DNA of 64,000 bases from Bacteroidota bacterium (lineage in GTDB: Bacteria > Bacteroidota > Bacteroidia > Flavobacteriales > Weeksellaceae): the NCBI GenBank assembly GCA_018266955.1, contig JAFDZI010000002.1, positions 1 through 64,000 of the forward strand, given 5' to 3'. The stretch's first letter is position 1; every line of letters starts with the position of its first letter. The translations under genes were made by a program, and so were the position numbers. The notes beneath the pieces were generated by a model that did no database searches, was not told the DNA's origin, and saw only the letters and a program-made list of their open reading frames with translations. Shown piece after piece: positions 55,932 through 64,000 of the stretch.

Positions 55932-58900
55932 CCAAGCCGTTTTAAACCCTGTTTCTGATGATATTTCCGTTTTGGAAGGAAGTAAAAACGAACTCATTGT
56001 TTTTGGAAACAGAAACGATGTCCAATCTTTTTTGGAACTTCTGAAACTGAACAATCAAACCAACTCCCGGACTTTGATTGCCTTAAATTCAATTGAAAAT
56101 ACCAAGATATTTCTGAACAGATTTCGGAATTTTGACGGTAAAATTTTTCTTTGTCTGAACGGACATCGAAGCGGAAATTTCGTAACCGAAAAAATTCTTT
56201 CGGAGTTCAAAAATAAAAACATCAAAGACATTCGTTTGCTGTATGGAATTTCCGAAAACGGCAACCAAAATTTGAGAGAATATTTGCAAAATAAAATCAA
56301 TTTTCAAGAGAAAAACCCTAACTTAGTTGAACCAAAAAAATCAGAAAATGCAGACAGAACTGAACCCAACCGAATTTCCGAAACTCAGCACCTTGAATGG
56401 GAAACACCTGAACGAAACATTGGAGAACCTCGCCAAAACAGCCAATCCGAGCAAAACGGAAATCACCGAAGCGGACAAACTTTGGGCAGCAACGATGCTG
56501 GAAATGGACTTGCAGACACAATCGAACAGCATTTGGTCGGAAACAGAGGAAGATTATTTTCCGATGTAGAAAATCTTATTGAACAATACAAAGGTCAGAA
56601 ACTGACCAATAAGCAAGTTGCAGAAGTGGTTTCCGCAGCTTGTTTTGTTTCCGGCGACAACAAAATTTTACTCAAAGAAAATTTCAAAATTTCCGATGAT
56701 TTAAAGGAAATCTGCAACCAATATAAAAGTGGCGGAACTGCAAAAGAAGGTCGTGGAATCCTCGATGAATACTACACCGATTCAAAAATTGTAGAGGCGG
56801 TCCGCCATCTCATCAAAGATGAATTTAAAGGGAAAAATGAAATTTCAGTTTTAGAACCGAGTGTTGGAACAGGAAATTTTTTAGAAGCAATCAAAAATTT
56901 AGGAACAAAAACCAACATCACCGCTTTTGAAATCAACGAAACCACAGCGAAAATTGCAAAAATTCTTTATCCCGAAACCAACATTAATTTCCGTTCTTTT
57001 GAAACCAAATTTATTGATGAAAAAGGACTGAAAACCAATCCCGAAAATTATCAAAACCAATACGATTTAATCATCGGAAATCCGCCTTATGGCGACCATC
57101 GTGGACTTTACAAAGGTTTGGGCGAAGAACCGAAAATCTCGAAATACGAAGATTATTTCGTAAAACGTAGTTTAGATGTATTAAACGAGGGCGGAACTTT
57201 GGCAATGGTGCTTCCGTCGGGTTGGCTGAACCGCCAAAATAATCTGAAAAATGCCGAAATTACAAATGCTTTCAGACTTCCTGTCGGTGCTTTTTCGGGA
57301 ACGCAAATCGGAACGGATATTATTATCCTGAAGAAAAATTCACAGAAAATCTCGGAGGATATTTCCAATTATTTTGAAAATAATCCCGATAAAATTTTAG
57401 GCGAAACCAAAGAAAAAACCAATCGTTTCGGGTGTTTGGAAGAATATGTTCACGGAAATTTGGAAAATGCTTTGCTTAAAATTGAACAGTTTAAAAATCA
57501 AACTGAAACTGAAAAAGTTGAAAAAATCGAAAAAGTTGAAAAAATTGAAGAAACCGAGAAAACTGAAAAAATTGGAAATCTTTTTGAGGATTTATTTTTA
57601 GAAAATACGGAATCAAAAACCGAAAATAATTTTCAAAAAACACAAAATAATTTAGATGAAAATTTAACCGGAAATGAATCGGAAGATTTCATTAATGAAG
57701 AAAAAAAGGAGTTGGATTTTACTGAAATTCAAGAAAAAATCGAACAGGTTTTATCAAATCTTGATACTGTGAAATTCAAATCTCCGGCGGTTTTGAAAGA
57801 GATTGAAAAATACACCCAACTTCAATCTCAAATATTGGATGAACCCAAAAATTTTTCCCAAAATCAAATCGACGAAATCCGACAAAAAGCGGATAAAATT
57901 ATTCAATCTCAAAACGAAAAATCCACAGAATACAGGGTTCAAACAAAACCGAACATTCAGAAAAAAATTCTCAAATATCATTTTATAAAACCCGATGAAA
58001 TCGTTAATACTTCACTTCAAAACTGTTCGGAAATTTCCGAAAAACAGATTAAAGCATTTCGGGATACGGAATATGACGGAACGCTCAATAATTACGGTAA
58101 ACACTATGAATTTGCGAATTATATAGACGGAAAATGGGTTCACGATTTTTATTATACGGAAGGAAATATTTACAAAAAATTAGAGCAGTTAGAAATTGAT
58201 TTTATTGATAAAAATGCAGTTGGCGGAACTGAAAATCAGTATGAGAAACAGAAGGAGTTACTAGAAAATGTTTTACCAAAACCGAAAACTTTAGATGAAA
58301 TCATCATCAGTCCCAATCACGAATTTGTACATCAATTTGAAATCGGAATGATTGAAAAATCCCAATGGAATCCGGTAAAACGTGAAATGGAAACTTATTT
58401 GGTTCAAGGAACTTTGGCTGAAAAATTCAAAGATTTTGTCGGTACTTTATCGAGTGATGCTTTTGCAGGTTCTTCAGCTTGGGAAGTCCGAAGTTTTGTT
58501 GATAACGAATCGGTTACTGGAAGCGATAAAGAGCGAAATGCTTTGATCCGAGAGCGAAGAAAAGCAGCTGCAAATGACTTGTTTTACAAATTTTTGAGGG
58601 AAGAACTTTCCGAAGATTTAAGAGAAAAATTCGTGAAAGATTTTAACCGAAATTACAACAATATTCACGTTCCGGATTATTCAAAATTTCCGTTGTTCTC
58701 AAAAATTCATCTCAATTTCAAGGGAAATCCGTTGAATTTAACTGAAGTCCAAAAAGCCGGAATCGGGCGACAAACCACAAAAGGAGTTGGACTTTTGGCA
58801 CACGAAGTCGGTTTCGGGAAAACCTTGTCCGGAATTTTATCAATGCACGAAGCAATGGAGCGTGGAAATGCAAAAAGACCGTTGATTGCAGTTCCGAACG

Positions 58901-61041
58901 AAAGTATTCTCAAACAATGGGTAGAAACAATTTTTGAAACCATTCCGAATGCGAAAGTCAATGTTTTAGGAAATTTGGGGAAAGATTACGACCTCTCAAA
59001 ATTCGATAACAAAGATGGTGAAATTACTTTGGTAACATATGAAGGTTTTAATAACATTGGGTTTTCCGAAAATATTACCAAAAGTTTGGCTTCCAAATTC
59101 TCCTATATTTCTGAAAATGAATTAAGGAGCGTAAACACTATCAGCGAAAGGGATTTTCAAAAAGAATTGGAAAAAGAAAAGGAAATAGAGGGCAAAATGA
59201 AACGTGGAAAAATCTACGATTGGGAAGATTTCGGCTTCGACCATTTGACGTTTGATGAAGTTCACAACGTTAATCATATCGTTGGAAAAGTGCGGATTGA
59301 AGACAGAAGACACACATCGGATTTTAGAAGTCAAAACCAACAAACTTCGAAATTGGGCATTAATACTTGGATGGCGGCACAATATATTCAAGACCAAAAC
59401 AATGGCAGAAATGTAACGCTACTTTCCGCAACGCCTTTTACCAATAAGCCTTTGGAGTATTATTCGATTTTGTCGCTAATTGCCAATAATCGTTTGGAAG
59501 AATCGGGATATTTCAATGTGAATACATTTTTTGAAACCTTTATGGAAGCCGATAATGATATGGAAATCGATGCCAAAGGCGATGTAAAATTCAAAGCCAA
59601 CGTGCGGAGATTTAAGAATAATTCGCTGTTTCAGCAACTTTTATCGGAGTTTATCGACATTAAAGGCGAAGAAGATAATCCTGAGTTGGTAAGACCAAAT
59701 AAGATTAACAAAGAATACAAAATTGAGCAAAACGACCTTACAAAAGAACAATACGATTTATTAAATGAAAGTTTCAGCGAAACTGAAAAAGGTGCTATTC
59801 TTACCCATATTTTGAACGGACGGAAAATTGCAATTTCTCCATATTTATCACCTTATTATAAAGGCGAAAACCCGACTGCAAAAGAGTTTGTGGAAAATTC
59901 GCCGAAGTTGAAACAGACAATGGATTTAATTGCCCAAAACAAAAAGGATATTCCCAATTCCGGACAAATTATTTACTCCGAATTGGCGGTTGCAGAATTT
60001 CCGAAACTGAAAGAATATTTGATAGAAGAAGTCGGCTACAAACCCGAAGAAATCGGGATTATTACCGGAGCAACAAGCAAACCGAACCGCCTGAAAATTC
60101 AAGATGAATTTAATGACGGAAAAATAAAAATTGTGATTGGAAGTGAGGCGATTCAGGAGGGAATGAATTTGCAGGAAAATACGACTGATATTTATATGCT
60201 TTCGTTGCCGTATAATTTTACTTCGCTTCGACAAGTGGAAGGTCGAGCTTGGAGACAGGGCAATAAAAACGATAATGTGAGAATTAATTTTATGCTTACC
60301 AATGACAGTATTGATGTTTTTATGCTCCAGAAACTGCAATCCAAACAAGCAAGATATTTGGAAGCGATGAAAAAAGGTGCTGATGTTTTGGATATTTCGG
60401 ATATTTCTACGCAGGAACTGAAAACCGCCATCATTACCGACCCCGAAACTCGTGCAAACATCGAAATCGAGCTGATGAAAAAACGCATTGAAAGCGAGAA
60501 AAATAAATTTTTGGCAGATTCTGCTTTTGTGTTGAGAAAGTATGAAGATTTTATCAAAGTTCAGGAGGAAGTAACCAAAGCACAACACAATTACAACAGA
60601 ATTGAGGGCTATTCAAAAGAGGAAACCGAAAACGGAGAATATTGGAAAAATCAGTTGCCTTTTTATCAAAAATCCATTGATGCAGCAAAGGTTTTGGTTC
60701 AGGAAAAGATTGCAGAACTTTCCGAAAAAGGCGTAAATATTACCGAAATTGAACATCAGACGAAAGCAACCAATGATAGAATTGCCGAACTGGATTCAAA
60801 ATTAGAAGAATTGCCGGAAGTGAGAGCCGGATTGGTTTCACAATACAAAGAGGAAAAGGAAAAGCAACTTACGGACAATCTAAAAACGGATTATGTGAAA
60901 GAGCGGGAAGCCGAGAATGTTTCTATTTTTAAAGCAACAAATATTAAATTGTCCGAACCGACTTATGAAGCGAAAAGCAGTCAAAATCAGAGTGAAAATG
61001 AGGAAAGGGAAGAAAGTACTTCTTTTCAGAGAAGGAGATGA
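55924..61041 (+). CDS. Polyvalent protein: degenerate Toprim-like domain, N6 DNA methyltransferase, SF2 helicase
   Basis: A 1705-residue fusion. Residues 20-125 resemble a Toprim-like fold, but the DxD position reads LNGH (N79, H81). A Q/N-rich linker spans 130-215. The methyltransferase follows with LEPSVGTGNF (310-319) and NPPYG (386-390). A charged linker leads to an SNF2-like helicase: HEVGFGKT 960-967, DEVH 1111-1114, SATP 1168-1171, EGRAWRQG 1439-1446. Such giants on conjugative elements are thought to guard incoming DNA (DarB-like antirestriction). GTG start; the upstream stop overlaps. Confidence 0.85.
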   Translation: MSNQAVLNPVSDDISVLEGSKNELIVFGNRNDVQSFLELLKLNNQTNSRTLIALNSIENTKIFLNRFRNFDGKIFLCLNGHRSGNFVTEKILSEFKNKNIKDIRLLYGISENGNQNLREYLQNKINFQEKNPNLVEPKKSENADRTEPNRISETQHLEWETPERNIGEPRQNSQSEQNGNHRSGQTLGSNDAGNGLADTIEQHLVGNRGRLFSDVENLIEQYKGQKLTNKQVAEVVSAACFVSGDNKILLKENFKISDDLKEICNQYKSGGTAKEGRGILDEYYTDSKIVEAVRHLIKDEFKGKNEISVLEPSVGTGNFLEAIKNLGTKTNITAFEINETTAKIAKILYPETNINFRSFETKFIDEKGLKTNPENYQNQYDLIIGNPPYGDHRGLYKGLGEEPKISKYEDYFVKRSLDVLNEGGTLAMVLPSGWLNRQNNLKNAEITNAFRLPVGAFSGTQIGTDIIILKKNSQKISEDISNYFENNPDKILGETKEKTNRFGCLEEYVHGNLENALLKIEQFKNQTETEKVEKIEKVEKIEETEKTEKIGNLFEDLFLENTESKTENNFQKTQNNLDENLTGNESEDFINEEKKELDFTEIQEKIEQVLSNLDTVKFKSPAVLKEIEKYTQLQSQILDEPKNFSQNQIDEIRQKADKIIQSQNEKSTEYRVQTKPNIQKKILKYHFIKPDEIVNTSLQNCSEISEKQIKAFRDTEYDGTLNNYGKHYEFANYIDGKWVHDFYYTEGNIYKKLEQLEIDFIDKNAVGGTENQYEKQKELLENVLPKPKTLDEIIISPNHEFVHQFEIGMIEKSQWNPVKREMETYLVQGTLAEKFKDFVGTLSSDAFAGSSAWEVRSFVDNESVTGSDKERNALIRERRKAAANDLFYKFLREELSEDLREKFVKDFNRNYNNIHVPDYSKFPLFSKIHLNFKGNPLNLTEVQKAGIGRQTTKGVGLLAHEVGFGKTLSGILSMHEAMERGNAKRPLIAVPNESILKQWVETIFETIPNAKVNVLGNLGKDYDLSKFDNKDGEITLVTYEGFNNIGFSENITKSLASKFSYISENELRSVNTISERDFQKELEKEKEIEGKMKRGKIYDWEDFGFDHLTFDEVHNVNHIVGKVRIEDRRHTSDFRSQNQQTSKLGINTWMAAQYIQDQNNGRNVTLLSATPFTNKPLEYYSILSLIANNRLEESGYFNVNTFFETFMEADNDMEIDAKGDVKFKANVRRFKNNSLFQQLLSEFIDIKGEEDNPELVRPNKINKEYKIEQNDLTKEQYDLLNESFSETEKGAILTHILNGRKIAISPYLSPYYKGENPTAKEFVENSPKLKQTMDLIAQNKKDIPNSGQIIYSELAVAEFPKLKEYLIEEVGYKPEEIGIITGATSKPNRLKIQDEFNDGKIKIVIGSEAIQEGMNLQENTTDIYMLSLPYNFTSLRQVEGRAWRQGNKNDNVRINFMLTNDSIDVFMLQKLQSKQARYLEAMKKGADVLDISDISTQELKTAIITDPETRANIEIELMKKRIESEKNKFLADSAFVLRKYEDFIKVQEEVTKAQHNYNRIEGYSKEETENGEYWKNQLPFYQKSIDAAKVLVQEKIAELSEKGVNITEIEHQTKATNDRIAELDSKLEELPEVRAGLVSQYKEEKEKQLTDNLKTDYVKEREAENVSIFKATNIKLSEPTYEAKSSQNQSENEEREESTSFQRRR
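56348..56569 (+). CDS. Possible overprinted 73-residue protein inside the polyvalent gene
   Basis: ATG-initiated ORF in the +1 frame relative to the host gene, lying over its low-complexity linker. The product has balanced composition and regular helical patterning (FPKLSTLNGKHLNETLENLA, then TEADKLWAATMLEMDLQ), while the host frame there is Q/N/R-rich and featureless. GC is locally higher. This is what dual coding looks like, but nothing in the sequence proves translation. Confidence 0.4.
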   Translation: MQTELNPTEFPKLSTLNGKHLNETLENLAKTANPSKTEITEADKLWAATMLEMDLQTQSNSIWSETEEDYFPM

Positions 61042-61120
61042 TTTGAATGAGTGGTTTTGTGAAAATTTTTCGGGATTGGAATAATCCTTTTTGTCTAAAT
61101 TTTATAGTGGTTAAAACTCA

Positions 61121-61525
61121 TTAATCATCATAGAATCCAAATTTTTTCACAATTTTACCTTTAATGGTAGGAACTTCTCTAATTACCTGCCGAAAAAATT
61201 CCAATTGTTCCGGCAATAGTTGATAAACAACAGCTTCGGGACGGTTTTTCACAATTTCATCATACTCTTTTTTATCTCTGATTACCATTTTAGTACAGTC
61301 CAGATAAGAAGTATAATGCAGGAAAGGATAATCTACCGGATTCAGTTCAATATTATATTTAACTAAAACGGCATTGCGGTTTACATTGAAATTGATTTCG
61401 GAATTTACAAAAAAAGAAGCCAAAGATATTTCGTCTTCTGTAACTCCCAACACAAAAAAGTATTTCTTTTTTGGAGGATCTGTGTCTTCAACAAATAGGT
61501 AAAGGACATCGCCAACATTTACCAT
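61121..61525 (-). CDS. Putative toxin of a Panacea-type toxin-antitoxin pair
   Basis: A 134-residue protein. The N-terminal beta pattern (VGDVLYLFVED, then KKKYFFVLGV) recalls small SH3-like/PemK-like toxins, but no catalytic residues can be named. Its ATG overlaps the antitoxin stop in TGATG, giving antitoxin-first translational coupling. The toxin role is inferred from the neighbour, because Panacea antitoxins pair with many unrelated toxins. Confidence 0.55.
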   Translation of the reverse strand: MVNVGDVLYLFVEDTDPPKKKYFFVLGVTEDEISLASFFVNSEINFNVNRNAVLVKYNIELNPVDYPFLHYTSYLDCTKMVIRDKKEYDEIVKNRPEAVVYQLLPEQLEFFRQVIREVPTIKGKIVKKFGFYDD

Positions 61526-62061
61526 CAGTAAAATTTTGCGTTAGCCAACTCATTATGCTCTTTAATGTAATTGAGCATATTTCTATCTGCACCACCTGCT
61601 TTAGCAATTTTGAGAACGTCCATCGTATAATCCGCATTATCCCAAGCTAAATCGTGGGACTCGTTGGTAAGGAAACTAAATGAACGATTCAGATATTTTT
61701 TGAGAGAATTGTCTAAACATTCAATTTCCGATTGAGAAAATTCATCTTCATCATATTCAGCCAAAGCATTAATTTCTTTTTCGGAAAATTTTTCAAAATA
61801 ATTATTTACCACTTCTTCAGGAATAATTTCACTCGATCCTAAAACCGCCTTAATAATATCATAAATTGTGGACGGCACCGGTCCATACTTCATCGCAATA
61901 TAACTATCATCTGTAATTGATGTACCGTATTTTGCCAAATGTTCCCTGTCGGCAAAGTATAATATTTTTGAAATCTTATGAGTATCAAGTGGTTTACCTG
62001 CTTTATTAAGAATATATAAAACAGGTTGTATAAAAGATTGTATATTAAAATCTAAATTCAT
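61525..62061 (-). CDS. Panacea-domain antitoxin (DUF4065/SocA-like)
   Basis: A 178-residue helical protein. The N-terminal YILNKAGKPLDTHKISKILYFADREHL and the MKYGPVPSTIYDII motif are diagnostic of the Panacea/DUF4065 domain, which neutralises diverse toxins. It is first in a two-gene operon. Its promoter carries a palindrome between -33 and -7, in keeping with autoregulation. Confidence 0.88.
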   Translation of the reverse strand: MNLDFNIQSFIQPVLYILNKAGKPLDTHKISKILYFADREHLAKYGTSITDDSYIAMKYGPVPSTIYDIIKAVLGSSEIIPEEVVNNYFEKFSEKEINALAEYDEDEFSQSEIECLDNSLKKYLNRSFSFLTNESHDLAWDNADYTMDVLKIAKAGGADRNMLNYIKEHNELANAKFY

Positions 62062-62102
62062 TCTAAAACTCGTAACTCTTGTAAGTCGTTGGAAATATGA
62101 TA

Positions 62103-62134
62103 CAAATGTAATGAAAATCTGCTATATAGCACAA
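62103..62134 (-). promoter_or_regulatory. Promoter and operator of the toxin-antitoxin operon
   Basis: On the minus strand TTG (plus-strand 62132-62134) and TACATTTG (62103-62110) are separated by 21 nt. A perfect 12-bp palindrome, TGCTATATAGCA (62120-62131), fills part of the spacer, an ideal place for a repressor. Confidence 0.6.
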
Positions 62135-62303
62135 TGTGAAGTAAATTTTGATAAAATAATTATCTATGAAATTAATTATAAAACTTCAAAAAACCATTGA
62201 AGCAACTTATTTCCTTAAATGAATTTCCTTTCATTTTTCCATTGATAATGAACGCCCTCTGAATCACTTCCAACTGTGGTTTTGGTTTTTACGTTTGCAA
62301 ATG

Positions 62304-62486
62304 TAGGACAGCATTTTTCGCACAAAAAAATCTTTTTGGGTTTCTAAAAAATTCTCTCCACTTCGCTCCAACAATTTTTCCAGACACTCCTAAACTCTTC
62401 GAGCAAAAAGATTTCAAGCCCGATTCGGGATTTCTGTTTTTTCTAAACGGAACCGAACTGGGTTTTGTGTGAAAAATACTGTCCTA
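62304..62486. repeat. Long imperfect inverted repeat, structured intergenic region
   Basis: Arms of 24 bp (62304-62327 and 62463-62486, two mismatches) begin with TAGGACAG and its complement. Inside are a second pair, AAATCTTTTTG (62328-62338) with CAAAAAGATTT (62404-62414), and a small hairpin, CCCGA-T-TCGGG (62420-62430). No gene lies in 62135-62731. It could be an origin, a structured RNA or the remnant of a miniature transposon. A further 7-bp inverted repeat, CTTTTAC/GTAAAAG, is at 62601-62620. Confidence 0.6.
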
Positions 62487-62731
62487 TGGTCATCGGCAAA
62501 GAAAAAGCCGGAACCTCAGTTGTACGAATCAATTCAAAATGCAGACGTTCTTTGACATCAACGAAAAAAAAATCAAAAGAAAAAACAACAAAAAATTATG
62601 CTTTTACAATTTGGTAAAAGTAAAAAAAAAGCCGAGTGTCCTCGATACCAAATCAATTCACTCGCAAATTTCAATTATTAATACAATCAATCATTATTAT
62701 AAAAATCATTAACAAAATAAATCAAAACATT

Positions 62732-63142
62732 ATGAACACAATCGTAGGCAGAATTACCAAAAATGCAGAAATCAAAACATTGGCAAACAACCGACAAGTC
62801 GTGAATTTTTCAGTAGCCGTGAATGATTATTACAAAAATAAACAAGGCGAAAAAATCGAACAAACCACCTATTTCAACTGTGCGTATTGGATTAGTTCCA
62901 AAATAGCAGAATACCTTACCATAGGGACTTTGGTGGAATTATCGGGGAAAATTTCTTCGAGTGCGTGGATTGGAAAAGACGGAGAAATAAAATCGGGATT
63001 GAACTTAAACACTTCACGGATAAAATTTCACGGAAAGGGAAAATCCGACCAAACAACGAAAATCACAAACAATCCAACAACGGCAAAACCGCAGAAAAAT
63101 CAAGCGTTTGCGGACGATTTGGAGGATGATTTACCATTTTAA
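62732..63142 (+). CDS. ssb: Single-stranded DNA-binding protein of the ICE
   Basis: A 136-residue OB-fold protein that would coat single-stranded DNA after transfer. N-terminal MNTIVGRITKNAEIKTL, YFNCAYW and the acidic tail DDLEDDLPF are typical of SSB. The start at 62732 is chosen because it yields the canonical N-terminus; upstream in-frame codons are AT-rich spacer. Confidence 0.93.
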   Translation: MNTIVGRITKNAEIKTLANNRQVVNFSVAVNDYYKNKQGEKIEQTTYFNCAYWISSKIAEYLTIGTLVELSGKISSSAWIGKDGEIKSGLNLNTSRIKFHGKGKSDQTTKITNNPTTAKPQKNQAFADDLEDDLPF

Positions 63143-63153
63143 AATTCAAAATT

Positions 63154-63402
63154 ATGGAAACACAATTCAATTTTCAAATCAAAAACCGAAAAGACAAGCG
63201 AGATTGGGAACTCATCGAAGTTTCTTATCAAATCTATTGCGAAAGAAACACGGCAATCCGCTATGCAAAGCGACTTTCAAAAATTTTCCACTCGGAAATC
63301 CGAATGACACAAGGAGCAGAACCGCTGAAAACAAGCGGAACTTACATCTACGAACAAGCAGAACCTTTAAAAATCAAAAATTATGGCAAATTGGTGCAGT
63401 AA
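63154..63402 (+). CDS. Small ICE protein, unknown function
   Basis: An 82-residue basic protein (NFQIKNRKDKRDWELIEVSY, RNTAIRYAKRLSKIF). Alternating beta and helix suggest a compact fold. It starts 11 bp after ssb and overlaps the next gene by 20 bp, so it is part of the same operon. No family is recognised. Confidence 0.6.
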   Translation: METQFNFQIKNRKDKRDWELIEVSYQIYCERNTAIRYAKRLSKIFHSEIRMTQGAEPLKTSGTYIYEQAEPLKIKNYGKLVQ

Positions 63403-63898
63403 CACGGTCGTTTTCGGGGGAAATCCCGAAACGATTGAGCAGATAAAATGGTTGTTTCAAACAATGGCTGAAAAACAGAAAAAAGAGAGTTGCGGACAAC
63501 TTCCGGATTTTGTGAACCGAAACAACGGCGGATATTTTTTCTATATCCATTTGAATGACGAAGATACCGACACTTTCGAGTATCAAACGAAATGGTCGCC
63601 AAATATTGAAATCGTCCAAGAAATTGCGGAACACTACAAAGTAGATTTTGTGCAGGATTATGAGGAATTGGGGTGTTGCATTTTCGGCAAAGCAATCTTT
63701 GAAAACAGCGAACTGACCGACATTTATTTGGAAGATGAAGATTTTGACCAATACCAATACGATGAAGAAAAAGACCAATGGATTTTCGAGGGCAATATTT
63801 ACGGAAGTGATTACGAAATATTAGAAATTCTTTTGGAACGAAAAATCGAAAATCACTTTAACACTATTAAAAATCAACAAAATGAAATTATCAGATAA
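63383..63898 (+). CDS. YubB/DUF1281 ferredoxin-like domain protein
   Basis: A 171-residue acidic protein. The opening MANWCSNTVVFGG, followed by an acidic beta/alpha region, matches the api92/YubB family found on plasmids and phages. The function is unknown. Translationally coupled to the genes before and after it. Confidence 0.75.
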   Translation: MANWCSNTVVFGGNPETIEQIKWLFQTMAEKQKKESCGQLPDFVNRNNGGYFFYIHLNDEDTDTFEYQTKWSPNIEIVQEIAEHYKVDFVQDYEELGCCIFGKAIFENSELTDIYLEDEDFDQYQYDEEKDQWIFEGNIYGSDYEILEILLERKIENHFNTIKNQQNEIIR

Positions 63899-64000
63899 AC
63901 CAACAGAATATTTGCTCATAAAAGCAATGAACAACAGCGATTGGGACGAATGCGATTTTGCAATCATCCACATTACAGACGAATGGAAACAAACCCAAAG
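63882..64000 (+). CDS. Start of a further ICE gene (cut by window end)
   Basis: ATG at 63882, in a new frame, overlapping the previous stop by 17 bp. Thirty-nine codons are visible (MKLSDKPTEYLLIKAMNNSD, then WDECDFAIIHITDEW) with no stop before the window ends. Not recognised. Confidence 0.6.
   Translation, partial: MKLSDKPTEYLLIKAMNNSDWDECDFAIIHITDEWKQTQ

Larger units (their letters stand above)
29640..64000. mobile_element. Integrative conjugative element, left part
   Basis: Starts with a CTnDOT-type tyrosine recombinase and carries a relaxase, ParA, a full Bacteroidota-type tra set (TraE, F, G, J, K, M, N), a coupling protein, SSB and polyvalent genes. It runs past the window end, so the right junction and size are unknown. 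The left edge is placed between the HD-domain gene's promoter and the repeats before the integrase; the exact att core cannot be read without an empty site. Confidence 0.85.

Noticed and set aside
63108-63446. A 112-codon ORF across ssb and the next two genes
   Set aside because: It overlaps three better-supported coupled genes in another frame and has basic, low-information composition.

Overview
The window looks like a chromosome segment of a flavobacterium (Bacteroidota, Chryseobacterium/Weeksellaceae-like), read from sequence alone. Supporting signs are AT-rich DNA, promoters of the TTG-N19-21-TAnnTTTG type, almost no Shine-Dalgarno sites, a protein with a type IX secretion sorting tail, menaquinone genes and the small Bacteroidota-type SRP RNA. 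About 29.6 kb of core chromosome is followed by at least 34 kb of an integrative conjugative element (ICE) whose far end lies outside the window.

Core region (1-29.6 kb): uvrA (-); a menB / PH-domain pair / menA cluster (+); an MBL-fold hydrolase; a NUMOD4/HNH-type protein convergent with the SRP RNA gene; DUF4199, glycosyltransferase, GIN-domain lipoprotein, phosphohexomutase, PLP aminotransferase and kdsB (+); a T9SS-exported SGNH/PKD protein; a LolA-like and a holin-like small protein; an XRE regulator with a palindromic operator; a 590-bp gene-free stretch with a cluster of DnaA boxes (possible oriC); a TerC protein; an M14 peptidase; class II ribonucleotide reductase; an esterase, a flavin monooxygenase, an SDR, a porin and an HD phosphohydrolase.

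ICE (about 29.64 kb to the end): an IntDOT-like tyrosine recombinase at the left end with AGACAAA repeats in front of it; a two-gene cargo cassette (TrlF-type PHP/SMC-like ATPase plus a C-terminally membrane-anchored protein); an array of 33-bp tandem repeats; a possible oriT stretch; then one long rightward transfer block. The block holds a secreted protein, mobilisation accessory protein, relaxase, ParA/TraA, DUF4134/TraE, DUF4133/TraF, the VirB4-like TraG, four secreted proteins with a common tail motif, TraJ, TraK, a small membrane protein, TraM, TraN, a VirD4-like coupling protein and an M23 peptidase. After it come three accessory genes and a 1705-residue methyltransferase-helicase polyvalent protein. 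A Panacea-type toxin-antitoxin pair, a structured intergenic region, an ICE single-strand-binding protein and small ICE proteins close the window.

The most striking observations are a complete DnaJ J-domain (with HPD) inserted between Walker A and Walker B of the TraG ATPase, a likely overprinted 73-codon gene inside the linker of the polyvalent protein, the TrlF cassette, the 33-bp repeat array, and the shared tail of four consecutive secreted transfer proteins.
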